The position numbers were made by a program, and so were the translations under genes. 39,896 bases of DNA from positions 1 to 39,896 of the IMG/VR virus record IMGVR_UViG_3300027749_000226; one strand, 5' to 3'. The notes under the pieces were generated by a model. That model searched no databases and was not told the DNA's origin. It saw only the letters and a list, made by a program, of their open reading frames with translations. Shown piece after piece: positions 6,593 to 15,217 of the stretch (positions within the stretch are counted from its first letter, which is position 1; each line of letters opens with the position of its first letter). Source of the stretch: a virus.

Positions 6593-6730
6593 ATGTCGCC
6601 CTCTGAACTCGCCTCACGCCTTGGCCGATTGGCCAAGGGCAAACCGAAACAATACAGCCGCGCCGAGATCAAGCGCCGCACCGAGCGCCTCGACGAGGCC
6701 CGCAAGCTCCGATGGAGGAAGAAAACATGA
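6593..6730 (+). CDS. Small basic protein upstream of primase
   Basis: 45 residues, strongly basic, mostly helix: SELASRLGRLAKGKP then a KRRTERLDEARKLRWRKK tail. It could bind nucleic acid. The ATG at 6593 is preferred over 6533 because the longer form would be encoded through the hairpin. Its stop overlaps the primase start as ATGA, so the two are translationally coupled. I do not recognise a family. Confidence 0.6.
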   Translation: MSPSELASRLGRLAKGKPKQYSRAEIKRRTERLDEARKLRWRKKT

Positions 6731-9183
6731 ACGGCCCATATTTCGGCGGCGACCCCAGCAACATGGGCCGCGTCAGCGTCCTCGGTTCAGAAACATTCGC
6801 CGAGCTGGTGGAGAACGTGATCCAGCATCCTGTTCAGCTCGCGATAACTCAGGCCGACCTTCTTGCGCTGCCAGAAAAGCAGCAGAACGAGGCCAAGAAG
6901 ACGTCCTACATCGTGCCCGCAATCTTCCGCGCACCGGTGAGCCCGCGAACCACCGGCAATGCGATTGGGGCCAACCTCGTGTGCATCGACATCGATGACT
7001 CAGCCGAGGCAACGCGTCTCCTGACAGTCGGTTTTGACAAGCTGCTCGACAAGCTCAACGCCATGGTCTGGCACACGGCCCGTTCGACGCCCGAGAAGCC
7101 CCGGCTGCGCGTCGTCGTGGACACGATGACCATCGCGGCCAGCTCTTACCCCAACGCCGTCAATGCAGTCGCGGCTTTGCTGGGCATGAACTCGGTCACG
7201 CATGAGTCCAAGGTCGTGGTGCAGCCGATGTATTTGCCGGTGCGATACCAAGGTGCGACGGAGTCCCCGATTGTCTACACCAAGACCGATGGTCAGAGGT
7301 TCGACGCCTCCGTCATCGAGGGTCTTGCCGCCCTCCCCAAGACCAACGCTGCGGACCCGGCGGAACCGGACATGGCGGACATCGACTATCTGCGGGCTCC
7401 GGTGGAGGAGATCACGCCAGAGGAAATGGCAGACGCCGTCTCCAAGATTCCCGCCGACTGCTCCATGCAGACATGGGTCGAGATCGGCATGGGTCTGAAG
7501 CACCAGTTTGGGGAAGCCGGTTTTACGATCTGGGACGAGTGGTCCGAGACCGCGCCGTCGAAGTACCCCGGTCTGAGCGAGACCCGGCATCGTTGGGAGT
7601 CTTTCTCGGCCAACCCCAAGGACCGTGTCCCGGTCACGATCCGCACGGTCGTCAAAGTAGCGACCGAGAACGGCTGGAACAATCGGCCCATGTCCAACCG
7701 GATGTTTGAGACGGCCCGGGAATGGATCAGGAACGCGGCCCGCACGAGCGAGGAGTTGCTCGACCAAGGGGCCAAGCGGATTGCGAAGCTCTCGACGGTC
7801 ATCGGCCCGATCGAGCAGAAGGTGCTGATCTCCGACCTCCACGGGGTCACGAAGTCGCGGGGATTGCGCGGCCCGACCACGGTGGACATCGCGAAGGAGG
7901 TCAAGCGGCTCGCTGCCGCCGCGACCCGTGCCGCCGCGACGCAGCCACCATGGGCCAGCAACATCGTCTTCCTGACGGCCCCCAACATGTTTTACCGCGC
8001 CATCGACAATCGGAAGATGCGGCGAGAGGTGATCGACCTCATCCACCGCTCGCCGAATCCCGAGATCAGCGCATCCGAATACCTGATGCACGATGTCGGC
8101 GTGCCTGCCGTCGAGAATCTCCGCTACGAGCCCTCGCAGAAGAAGCGCATAATCATGGTCGATGGCGTGCCGTTCGTGAACGTCTACCGGCCCCACTACG
8201 TCAAACCGGATTGCTACATGGCCGAGGAGGCTGGGGCGCTCTGGCAGGAGCACGCCATCAATTTGGTGGGCATCAAGTATTGGAAACTTCTCACGAGCTA
8301 CATCGCCTACATGGTGCAGTTCCCCGGGAAAAAGATCCGCTGGGCGATCTTCATCCAGTCGGGCGTGGGCGCAGGCAAGGGTCTCGTTGGGTTCGTCATT
8401 GAGACCGTCCTCGGGCGCGTGAACGTGCAGCGCCTCGCGGCGGAACACGTCTTGGAAGGCTCACACAACGGCTGGGCCTACGGTCACCAAGTGACCATCG
8501 TGGACGAGATCCACCTGATGGGAAACAACCGCTACAAGGCGATGGACAAGTTCAAGCCGCTCATCTCGGACGACATGATCTCCGTCCGCCAGATCTACGA
8601 GCCCGTGATGACGGTGCCGAATATCTGCAACTACTTATTTTTCTCCAACTACTTCGACGCACTGGCGGTGCATTCGGATGACCGACGTTACTTCGCCCTG
8701 AGTTCCGCGTTGCAGACCAAGCCCCACATTCAGGCTTTGGGCGGCGACGCCTACTTCGACCGGATGTACAAAGGTTGCCGTGACTTGGCTCCCGGGCTCC
8801 GCGCCTTTTTCGAGGCGTGGCCAATCTGTCCTGAGTTCAATCCCGAGGGGCGGGCTCCCGCCACCCCCTACCTGAACGAAATGGCCCGTCACACTGCCAG
8901 CTCGCTCAACCGCGCCATCTCCGACGCATTGGAGGATGAACCGCATCCCTTGGTGCGCCGCGATCTGGTTTCGCTGACCGCGTTGCGCGGAGTGCTGCCC
9001 GTGCATAACATGCCGCCATTCACGGACCAAGGTCTCGGTGCGATCCTCCGTGAGTTGGGCTACGTCAATATCGGTCGCCATCTGGTGGACGGTTGCCGCC
9101 ACCATCTCTGGACGATTGCGGACCGTGCCGGGACTGCGGACGCAGCGATTACGGCGGCGCAGGAGCGCATCGACACCCTTTAA
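6727..9183 (+). CDS. Primase-helicase (AEP-like primase, PriCT_2, SF3-like DUF5906 helicase)
   Basis: 818 residues; makes primers and unwinds DNA at the phage fork. The N-terminal primase part contains the acidic VCIDIDD motif near 85-91. Residues about 228-300 match the PriCT_2 linker domain (PEEMADAVSKIPAD, then WDEWS and a conserved RHRWESF). The C-terminal helicase has Walker A SGVGAGKG at 545-552, Walker B IVDEIH at 591-596 and a sensor asparagine in FFSNYFDAL near 641, as in the DUF5906/D5-like group. Its Walker A has Gly instead of Ser/Thr after the lysine, which I recall from that family. The start at 6727 uses the ATGA overlap; a start five codons earlier is possible. GGAGG lies about 8 nt upstream, one of few Shine-Dalgarno-like sequences here. 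Confidence 0.9.
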   Translation: MNGPYFGGDPSNMGRVSVLGSETFAELVENVIQHPVQLAITQADLLALPEKQQNEAKKTSYIVPAIFRAPVSPRTTGNAIGANLVCIDIDDSAEATRLLTVGFDKLLDKLNAMVWHTARSTPEKPRLRVVVDTMTIAASSYPNAVNAVAALLGMNSVTHESKVVVQPMYLPVRYQGATESPIVYTKTDGQRFDASVIEGLAALPKTNAADPAEPDMADIDYLRAPVEEITPEEMADAVSKIPADCSMQTWVEIGMGLKHQFGEAGFTIWDEWSETAPSKYPGLSETRHRWESFSANPKDRVPVTIRTVVKVATENGWNNRPMSNRMFETAREWIRNAARTSEELLDQGAKRIAKLSTVIGPIEQKVLISDLHGVTKSRGLRGPTTVDIAKEVKRLAAAATRAAATQPPWASNIVFLTAPNMFYRAIDNRKMRREVIDLIHRSPNPEISASEYLMHDVGVPAVENLRYEPSQKKRIIMVDGVPFVNVYRPHYVKPDCYMAEEAGALWQEHAINLVGIKYWKLLTSYIAYMVQFPGKKIRWAIFIQSGVGAGKGLVGFVIETVLGRVNVQRLAAEHVLEGSHNGWAYGHQVTIVDEIHLMGNNRYKAMDKFKPLISDDMISVRQIYEPVMTVPNICNYLFFSNYFDALAVHSDDRRYFALSSALQTKPHIQALGGDAYFDRMYKGCRDLAPGLRAFFEAWPICPEFNPEGRAPATPYLNEMARHTASSLNRAISDALEDEPHPLVRRDLVSLTALRGVLPVHNMPPFTDQGLGAILRELGYVNIGRHLVDGCRHHLWTIADRAGTADAAITAAQERIDTL

Positions 9184-9215
9184 GAGTCATAGTCGGGATT
9201 AGTGTTCGCCGCGTC

Positions 9216-9242
9216 TTGACAGAAAAACAAAAACAGTATTGG
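9216..9242 (+). promoter_or_regulatory. Possible promoter after the primase gene
   Basis: A perfect -35 hexamer TTGACA (9216-9221) is followed after 15 nt by TATTGG, a poor -10 at short spacing, within an A-rich leader like those of the early genes. It would drive the genes from 9254 onward. Weak evidence. Confidence 0.3.
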
Positions 9243-9253
9243 TCCTCCCACCC

Positions 9254-9337
9254 ATGAATAACGCCACTCGTGAGATTCTCGGCTCGGTCGTTTTTTTCGG
9301 CCTGCTCGGTGTCATGATTGTTCTCTCCCTTTGTTAG
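9254..9337 (+). CDS. 27-residue single-span membrane peptide
   Basis: The peptide has a short polar N-terminus (MNNATRE) followed by about 20 hydrophobic residues (ILGSVVFFGLLGVMIVLSLC), a clear transmembrane helix. It sits alone in the 182-nt gap between the primase-helicase and the gene at 9366, preceded by the A-rich leader and a TTGACA box. Small phage membrane peptides can be holin-like, inhibit host functions or anchor replication, but none of these can be assigned here. The hydrophobic run in a gap without another gene is the main support. Confidence 0.5.
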   Translation: MNNATREILGSVVFFGLLGVMIVLSLC

Positions 9338-9365
9338 TCACCATCAACCATCAGCCATCAAATAT

Positions 9366-9791
9366 ATGTTGGAACAGAAAGTAGAAGCATTGACTCAAGC
9401 CATCTTGGCTTTGACCGAAACCATCAAGCGCATCGACGGTCCCACCGTTGACGCCGCACCCAAGGCCAAGACCCCCAAGGTCAAGGAGACCCCCAAGGTC
9501 GAAGAGACCAAGGTCGAGGAGACCCCCAAGGTCGAAGAGACCAAGGTCGGGGAGACCCCGAGCGTCGAGGAGACCCCGAGCGTCGAGGAGACCCCCAAGG
9601 TCGAGACCACGAGCGGTAAATGCACTCTGCAATCGGTGCGGGACGTGGCTCAGAAGTGCCTCGACGCTGGCAAGCTCGCCGACGTCGTCGCGATCAACAA
9701 GGCTTTCGGGCTCAAGCGCATTGGGGAAGCGAACCCCGAGCAATGGCCCGAGATCGTCAAAAAGCTTCAAGCCGTGCTCGACAATGGGTAA
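9366..9791 (+). CDS. Small protein with VEETPK repeat linker
   Basis: 141 residues in three parts. Residues 1-25 are a likely coiled coil (KVEALTQAILALTETIKRI). Residues 36-82 are a disordered linker of (K/S)VEET(P) repeats. The C-terminal 55 residues form a compact helical domain containing DVAQKCLDAGKLADVV and AFGLKRIGEANPEQW. Similar layouts occur in phage replication accessory proteins, where the C-terminal domain may bind a partner, but I do not recognise the family. Its end overlaps the DUF2800 nuclease gene by 8 nt, which suggests coupled expression with the recombination/replication set. Confidence 0.7.
   Translation: MLEQKVEALTQAILALTETIKRIDGPTVDAAPKAKTPKVKETPKVEETKVEETPKVEETKVGETPSVEETPSVEETPKVETTSGKCTLQSVRDVAQKCLDAGKLADVVAINKAFGLKRIGEANPEQWPEIVKKLQAVLDNG
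9475..9612 (+). repeat. In-frame 15/18-bp tandem repeats
   Basis: Alternating 15- and 18-bp units coding for KVEET and KVEETP (or SVEETP) repeat about eight times within the gene at 9366. They are coding repeats, prone to slippage or recombination, not a CRISPR array. Confidence 0.7.
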
Positions 9792-10944
9792 TAGATCCAA
9801 AATCGATGTTGGGGCTTCGTCGGCCCACCGCTGGTCGCGATGCACTGCGTCCCCGCAGTTCATTGTGGACCACTCAAGCGAACTCCCAGACGACTCGTCC
9901 TTTTACGCCGACGAGGGCACTCAGGCCCACGAGGCGGCTGCGGCGATGTTGCGCGATCAGCCCGTGCCACAGACCGCTTCGCAGGACATGCTCGTCCATG
10001 TTCAGAAGTATGTTGACCACGTCCAATCGCATCAGGATGCCGTGGGTTGGCGCATTGAGGTCGAGAAGCGGGTTCCGCTTTTCTATCTCTCCAGCCGCAA
10101 CGGCATCGTGGACGCTGCAACCCGCACATCCTATGGTCTATTTATAGACGATCTGAAGTACGGGGTCGGAGTGTCCGTCGATGCAGTCAACAACGAGCAG
10201 TTGGCGATCTACGCAGAAAGCAAGATTCGGGAGTGGGAACAGATCATTGAGTTTGGCGACGAGTTCCCGGTTCACCTCTCAATTGTTCAGCCCCGCGACC
10301 GCAACAACCACGAAGCGGTTCGTACATGGTCGATGACACGCCGGGAGTTGGCGATGTTCACGACGGTGCTTGGCGCGAAGGCTCGTCAGGCATTGGGGGG
10401 AGCGGGGGTCTTTCAGCCCCACCCCAAGGCATGCCAGTTCTGTCCGGCCAAGGGCATCTGCTCCGCTTACGCGACGCAGGGGCTCGTGGCGCTGCCAGAG
10501 GAGGCTCGCATCATCACCTTGCCCGACCCGGGCGTCCTTACTCGCGCCCAGAGGGTGCAGGCGCTCAAGGCCAAGAAGGTGCTGCGCGACTGGCTCGAAG
10601 CGATCGAAGACCAAGAGGTCTCCGAGCTGATGGGGGGTGCCGAGCCCGCTGGCTTCAAGCTGGTGGAGGGCAAGGCGAACAGACAGTGGAGCGACATGGA
10701 GGCGGCGACCAAGCTGCTCTCCAACCATCTCACGATGGATCTTCTGAGGCCCAGAGCTGACCTCATTTCTCCCGCGCAAGCGGAAAAAGCTCTCAAGGGG
10801 ATGGAGTTGTCGAGCAGGTTTTCCAACAAGTTCGACAGCTTGATCACCAGACCGGAAGGCAAGCCCACGCTTGTCCCAGAGGACGATTCTCGTCCAGCAA
10901 TCCAAACCAAAATCGATAAACTCGAAAACTTAGACGTCATATGA
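9784..10944 (+). CDS. DUF2800 family PD-(D/E)XK nuclease
   Basis: 386 residues. It begins with ASSAHRWSRCTASP (C20), continues with EGTQAHE near 44-50 and a catalytic region with GIVDAA (D110) and DDLKYG (D122, D123, K125). A cysteine cluster CQFCPAKGIC follows at 217-226. With C20 these cysteines are the layout of a Cas4/AddB-like iron-sulfur nuclease, the DUF2800 family. Such genes sit next to DUF2815 and PolA in many phages and are thought to process DNA ends in replication or recombination. The ATG at 9784 overlaps the previous gene by 8 nt and fits the family N-terminus. The stop overlaps the next start as ATGA. Confidence 0.9.
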   Translation: MGNRSKIDVGASSAHRWSRCTASPQFIVDHSSELPDDSSFYADEGTQAHEAAAAMLRDQPVPQTASQDMLVHVQKYVDHVQSHQDAVGWRIEVEKRVPLFYLSSRNGIVDAATRTSYGLFIDDLKYGVGVSVDAVNNEQLAIYAESKIREWEQIIEFGDEFPVHLSIVQPRDRNNHEAVRTWSMTRRELAMFTTVLGAKARQALGGAGVFQPHPKACQFCPAKGICSAYATQGLVALPEEARIITLPDPGVLTRAQRVQALKAKKVLRDWLEAIEDQEVSELMGGAEPAGFKLVEGKANRQWSDMEAATKLLSNHLTMDLLRPRADLISPAQAEKALKGMELSSRFSNKFDSLITRPEGKPTLVPEDDSRPAIQTKIDKLENLDVI

Positions 10945-11495
10945 GCAATCAAGTCACCAAACACATCCTCACGCTTGAAAACGTGCGCCTGTCCTTCCCC
11001 GCGATCTTCCAACCCAAGAAGTTCGCGCCCACCGATACCAAGTCGTCGTACAACGCGACGTTCATCTTGGACAAGAAAGTCAACGCCAAGGCGATCGCCA
11101 CGGTCAAAGCCTCGATTGACTCCCTGATCAAGGAAGTCTTCAAGGGCAAGAACCCCGGTCAGCAGAAGCTTTGCCTGCGTGACGGGTCCGAGAAGTCCGA
11201 GACTGACGGCTACGGCGAAGGCGTTATGTTCATCAACGCCCGCTGCGAAAAGCGTCCGCTGGTCGTCAATCGCGACCTCACTCCTCTCACCGAGGATGAT
11301 GGTATAGTATATGCCGGTTGCTACGTCTACGCAAAGATTGAGGTCTGGGCGCAGGACAATCTGTATGGCAGGCGCATCAACGCGAAGCTTCGCTCCATCC
11401 AGTTTTACAAGGATGGTAAGAAGTTTGGCGAGGGTGCGATCGACCCGACCAAGGAGTTCCAAGTGATCAATGACGACGATGAATCCCCTGTCTAA
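10941..11495 (+). CDS. DUF2815 single-stranded DNA-binding protein
   Basis: 184 residues. The N-terminus TLENVRLSFPAIFQPKKF, then SYNATFILDK, a GYGEGVMFINARCEKRP segment and a YAGCYVYAKIEVWAQDN strand, are typical of DUF2815, an OB-fold-like protein taken as the phage single-stranded DNA-binding or annealing protein. The acidic C-terminus (NDDDESPV) fits SSB-type proteins that recruit partners with an acidic tail. It is coupled to the DUF2800 nuclease by an ATGA overlap and precedes the DNA polymerase, the usual order in this replication module. Confidence 0.92.
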   Translation: MSNQVTKHILTLENVRLSFPAIFQPKKFAPTDTKSSYNATFILDKKVNAKAIATVKASIDSLIKEVFKGKNPGQQKLCLRDGSEKSETDGYGEGVMFINARCEKRPLVVNRDLTPLTEDDGIVYAGCYVYAKIEVWAQDNLYGRRINAKLRSIQFYKDGKKFGEGAIDPTKEFQVINDDDESPV

Positions 11496-11661
11496 GTCGA
11501 CGTCTTGGGCGCACGAGTTGCGTGCAGACCCCATCGCGTCAGCGATGATTCGGGAGTCAATTCCTCCGCAGGAGTTGATCACCCTGCTCGGTATTAGCGA
11601 GACAGACATGTGCAAGGCTATGGGGATACCAGTTCCCGCTGATCCTTGCGATAGGCGGTGA
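11479..11661 (+). CDS. Small helical protein between SSB and polymerase
   Basis: 60 residues; overlaps the DUF2815 gene by 17 nt. Residues about 30-52 (IPPQELITLLGISETDMCKAMG) look like a small helix-turn-helix or helical bundle. A start three codons earlier (11470) is also possible. There is no recognised family. The tight packing suggests a real gene, but it could be a chance frame. Confidence 0.5.
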   Translation: MNPLSKSTSWAHELRADPIASAMIRESIPPQELITLLGISETDMCKAMGIPVPADPCDRR

Positions 11662-11700
11662 GGAAACGAGGGGCGCGGCTCGTCAACGCGCACAATTTTT

Positions 11701-13641
11701 GTGAACGTACATTTCGATATCGAGACCCGCAGCCGAGCCGACCTACCCAGTGTAGGTGCGGCTCGCTATGGTTGCGACTCGACCACGGAGATCTTCATGG
11801 GGGCGGTCTCTGGCGCGGACCACGACTCCCCAGTCTACTTGTGGGTCAACCCCAAGTTTGCCGATGCCGGGGTCGAGTCAGACCCAGAGGCGCTGGCGTT
11901 GTTGGCGTCGGCGCACGAGGTGCGATGCTTCAACGCGCCGTTTGAGCAGGCTGTCTGCCACGCAACGGGATTCGACCCCTACATCTCCATGGACAAGTGG
12001 CGTTGCACTCAGGCTATGGCCCGCATCGCCGGACTGCCCGAATCTTTGGATCGTTGCGGTGACGCCTTGGAGATTGACGCCCGCAAAGACAAGGAGGGCA
12101 AAGACCTGATTAAGTTTTTCTCCATGCCGCAGGAAGATGGGCGCTTCAACGAGCCCCGCGACCACCGGGAGAAGTGGGCGCAGTTCTGCGACTACTGCAA
12201 ACAGGATGTCAGAGCAGAGAAGGAGATCCACCGCATCCTGCGCGTCAAGTTCGACCTCAAGGGCGAGAACCTCGAAACCTTTTTGTTCACGCTCCGCATG
12301 AATGACATGGGCATTCCCGTGAATGTCCCGGCCCTTCAGAATGCAAAGAAGATCCTCGACGTAGTATGGGCCGAAGCCGGTGGCGAGTTTACCGAGCTTA
12401 CCGGGCTCAAGGTCACGCAGCGGGCCAAGGTGCTTGCTTGGTTGCAGGCGCACGGGTTGGCCATTGAGGACATGCAGGCGCAGACGCTGCAAGCGGTGGA
12501 CTTGACGGCCAAGACGCCCGAGTTGGTGCAAGCGGTCACGCTGTATTGCCAGTTGTCCTACGCCGCGACCAAGAAGCTTGAGACCATGCTCGACTGGGCC
12601 TGCCCCGATGGTCGGATGCGTGGGGTGCTGAAGTTCTACGGTGCAGGCACTGGGCGCTGGTCAGCGGGTGGTCCGCAGATTCAGAACGCGAAAAAGCCCA
12701 CGCCCGCGATGCGACCAATTACCAAGCAAGCCTACGACTACGTCTCGCGGGGCGGCACGGTTGAAGGACTTTCCGCCATCTACGGTGAACCGATTGAGGT
12801 GCTGGCTTCGTGCATTCGCCATTTCGTCCACGAGCCCGGTAGCGAGATGCTCGACGGCGACTACAACGCGATTGAGGCCCGCATTCTTTGCTGGAGCGCG
12901 AAGGAGCTGGGCATGCTGAAGGCATGGCGTGATGGCACGGACCTTTACAAGCGGATGGCGTCGGTAATTTTTAATGTTACCACAGGTCTAATCACGTCCG
13001 ACCAGAGGGATATGGGCAAGCGGACGATCCTAGGATGTGGATACAGCATGGGCGCGGAAAAGTTCCTGTCCACTTGCCAGCAGTATGGTGTTCCCTGTTC
13101 TGTGGCGCTGGCCGAGAAATGCGTTAATGCCTACCGGGCTCTTCATCCGGCGATCACGAAGTATTGGCGCGTCCTCGATTCAGATGCGAAACAGGCGACA
13201 AGCTATCGAGGCAATGTTTTCGGTGGTTTCGTGGTGGAGGCTGCGGCGAAACGTGAGTACTTATTTTTCACGCTCCCCTCGGGTCGTCGCTTGGCCTATC
13301 CCGACCCACAGTTGGAGGAAGACTCGCGCTTTGGGATGCAGCTTACTTATTGGGGCCAGATTCCCGGCAGCGTGAACTACGGGCGCATCAAGCTTTACGG
13401 CGGCAAGATCGCCGAGAACATCACTCAGGCGATTGCCGCAGACGTGATGTCCTACGGTGCCCGCCAGACGGAGCGGCAGTGGATGCTGCCCTTCGCCCTC
13501 ATCCACGACCAAGCACTTGCGGTTCGTTTGGGCAACCAGACTGCCGAGGATTTTGCGGCTTCGCTTGCTTCACTGCCCCCATGGGCAGAGGGGCTTCCGC
13601 TCAAGGTCGAGGCCAAGATCACTCCATACTATACCAAATGA
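11701..13641 (+). CDS. Family A DNA polymerase with 3'-5' exonuclease
   Basis: 646 residues; the replicative polymerase. The exonuclease begins at once with HFDIET (D6, E8) and its last motif is YCKQDVRAE (D169). Polymerase motif A is DGDYNAIEAR at 385-394 (catalytic D387). Motif B is RDMGKRTILGCGYSMG at 436-451. Motif C is IHDQ at 601-604, where most family A enzymes have HDE. The start is a GTG at 11701: the frame has a stop at 11659, and this is the only usual start codon before the exonuclease motif. The protein lacks a 5'-nuclease domain, as in phage enzymes of this group. The next gene begins inside its stop (ATGA). Confidence 0.95.
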   Translation: MNVHFDIETRSRADLPSVGAARYGCDSTTEIFMGAVSGADHDSPVYLWVNPKFADAGVESDPEALALLASAHEVRCFNAPFEQAVCHATGFDPYISMDKWRCTQAMARIAGLPESLDRCGDALEIDARKDKEGKDLIKFFSMPQEDGRFNEPRDHREKWAQFCDYCKQDVRAEKEIHRILRVKFDLKGENLETFLFTLRMNDMGIPVNVPALQNAKKILDVVWAEAGGEFTELTGLKVTQRAKVLAWLQAHGLAIEDMQAQTLQAVDLTAKTPELVQAVTLYCQLSYAATKKLETMLDWACPDGRMRGVLKFYGAGTGRWSAGGPQIQNAKKPTPAMRPITKQAYDYVSRGGTVEGLSAIYGEPIEVLASCIRHFVHEPGSEMLDGDYNAIEARILCWSAKELGMLKAWRDGTDLYKRMASVIFNVTTGLITSDQRDMGKRTILGCGYSMGAEKFLSTCQQYGVPCSVALAEKCVNAYRALHPAITKYWRVLDSDAKQATSYRGNVFGGFVVEAAAKREYLFFTLPSGRRLAYPDPQLEEDSRFGMQLTYWGQIPGSVNYGRIKLYGGKIAENITQAIAADVMSYGARQTERQWMLPFALIHDQALAVRLGNQTAEDFAASLASLPPWAEGLPLKVEAKITPYYTK

Positions 13642-13907
13642 AACACCTCCCTAATAAGTATCAGATTTTTGACAACCCTGTCGAGGTCTCCGAAAAGGAC
13701 ATTGCCCGCTTGAAATCGCATCTCGGGGGCTGGAACCAGCTCAACGAGCTTTTCCTGATCGGAATTGCCGAGATCGACCTGCGCCGTCTGATACTCTTGG
13801 AGGTCCACGGTGCCAGCCGTATGCCGATCATAAACCGGTTGCTGGGACGTCTCGCCAAGGTCGAGCGCCGCAAACTTTTATCCCGTATCCAAAAACTAGC
13901 TATATGA
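13638..13907 (+). CDS. Hypothetical helical protein
   Basis: 89 residues, all-helical by composition, with a basic C-terminus (INRLLGRLAKVERRKLLSRIQKL). No family recognised. ATGA overlaps at both ends place it tightly in the replication operon after the polymerase. The basic helix could contact DNA or a replication protein. Confidence 0.7.
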   Translation: MKHLPNKYQIFDNPVEVSEKDIARLKSHLGGWNQLNELFLIGIAEIDLRRLILLEVHGASRMPIINRLLGRLAKVERRKLLSRIQKLAI

Positions 13908-14092
13908 AAACCAAAAAGTATTACATCGCAGCCAACATCCTAGGTGCCGCCGAGGTCAAAGCCAACAGTCCCGAGGAGGCGCTTGCAAAAGCCGAAAAGT
14001 ATTTGTCCAAGCGTTTCGCGCTCCAGCCCAAGCCCACGGGTCTGATGCTGTTTGAACGCGCCGACCAGATCACGCCCGAGATCATAAAATGA
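13904..14092 (+). CDS. Small hypothetical protein
   Basis: 62 residues; beta strand, helix (SPEEALAKAEKYLSKRF), then beta. This is the pattern of small phage proteins with one amphipathic helix packed on a sheet. No function known. Both ends use ATGA overlaps. GC content from here to about 15.5 kb is somewhat lower than in the preceding genes. Confidence 0.7.
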   Translation: MKTKKYYIAANILGAAEVKANSPEEALAKAEKYLSKRFALQPKPTGLMLFERADQITPEIIK

Positions 14093-14496
14093 AAAACAAC
14101 ACGCCACGAACGCAGGACGCCATAAACAAGTTTGCGGACAATCCCTGCAACCTTCAGCCGTTTTTTGATTTTGCCAGAGTTCTCGAAAGGGAGCTGAACC
14201 AAAAGAGCGACCGGTTAGAGGCAGAAGTTGCGATACTTCGCGCCGCAATGGGGGAAATAATCGAGCTGGAATCCGATCTAAACATCCGTTCTTTCGGGCT
14301 CGGAGACATAGCCCGTAAGGCACTCGCATCTGAGCAGAGCGAAATCGTCTCACCTCCCGGTTTCCGATGGCTTCTCCCGACGGAGCTGCTTGTGAGTGGG
14401 GACTGGTGCCTGAACACCGACGGTGCTTTCCGTCCCATCATACGTCCAGACGGGGACGAAGTGAACGCTTCCTACCAATACATCCGCGCAAAATGA
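14089..14496 (+). CDS. Hypothetical protein with central coiled coil
   Basis: 135 residues. Residues 25-65 are a charged heptad-like helix (FARVLERELNQKSDRLEAEV onward), likely a coiled coil. The C-terminal part (from about 85) contains PPGFRWLLPTELLVSGDWCL and a final beta-rich segment ending YQYIRAK, similar to small phage proteins that describe a queried item by GDW. I know no function. Joined by ATGA overlaps to both neighbours. Confidence 0.7.
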   Translation: MKNNTPRTQDAINKFADNPCNLQPFFDFARVLERELNQKSDRLEAEVAILRAAMGEIIELESDLNIRSFGLGDIARKALASEQSEIVSPPGFRWLLPTELLVSGDWCLNTDGAFRPIIRPDGDEVNASYQYIRAK

Positions 14497-14738
14497 GCTA
14501 TAAACTACGACCGCAGCCAGAGGACACGCCCCGCGTAAATGCGAAGGAGTATGCATCTGACTCGGACTGCTACGGGCAAATTTGCGGGCTTATTGGCTCC
14601 AAACACGCTCGCGAAATTGAACGCGACTACAACAAGATGCGTGCCTTGGCGCAGCGCCTCTATCGCAACCTTTGCCAGTTTGATTGCGACGATGACAGGC
14701 AAGATTTGAAAAATGAAGCCGAACGCGAACTAACATGA
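14493..14738 (+). CDS. Small charged helical protein
   Basis: 81 residues, rich in Asp, Arg, Lys and Tyr, with a long helix (EIERDYNKMRALAQRLYRNL) followed by an acidic end (FDCDDDRQDLKNEAERELT). No family recognised. The ATG at 14493 lies in an ATGA overlap with the previous stop; the longer frame from 14367 is inside that gene and is rejected. Its stop overlaps the DUF5662 gene. Confidence 0.65.
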   Translation: MSYKLRPQPEDTPRVNAKEYASDSDCYGQICGLIGSKHAREIERDYNKMRALAQRLYRNLCQFDCDDDRQDLKNEAERELT

Positions 14739-15205
14739 ATACCGAAACTACTACTTACGACTCCCGCGCCGATACGTTGGCGCACATTCGCCGGGTCAAC
14801 GAACTGCTGCTTGACTGCTGCGGTGGGTTGCAACGCCGCGCCGCAATCCACGATACCAGCAAGCTGGCCGAACCCGAGAAGGCTACGTTCGACGTCTGCA
14901 CGCTTAAGTTGAAGGCGATCGCATACGGGTCGCCGGAATACAAGGCGGCACTTGCCGAACTAAAGCCTGCACTCGATCACCACTACGCGGCCAACTCGCA
15001 CCACCCAGAGCATTTCACAAACGGTGTCGATGGGATGAACCTGTTGGACGTAGTTGAGATGCTGATGGACTGGAAAGCCGCGACAGAGCGTATGGCTAAC
15101 GGCGGCGACATTCGCCGGTCCCTCGAAATCAACACCGAGCGATTCAATCTGTCTCCGCAAATGCGCTCCGTGCTCGCCAACACGATTGAGGCAATGGGCT
15201 GGTAA
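14735..15205 (+). CDS. DUF5662 family protein (HD-like metal site)
   Basis: 156 residues. It has HDTSKL at 39-44, then an acidic segment with YGSPEYKAALAELKPALDHHYAANSHHPEHF (H82, H83, H89, H90, H93) and NLLDVVEMLMDWKAA. This His/Asp pattern is the DUF5662 signature and suggests a metal-dependent HD-type hydrolase fold. DUF5662 is common in phages; its substrate is not known, and nucleotide metabolism is one guess. It closes the run of ATGA-coupled genes. Confidence 0.85.
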   Translation: MNTETTTYDSRADTLAHIRRVNELLLDCCGGLQRRAAIHDTSKLAEPEKATFDVCTLKLKAIAYGSPEYKAALAELKPALDHHYAANSHHPEHFTNGVDGMNLLDVVEMLMDWKAATERMANGGDIRRSLEINTERFNLSPQMRSVLANTIEAMGW

Positions 15206-15217
15206 ACGCGCAATAAA

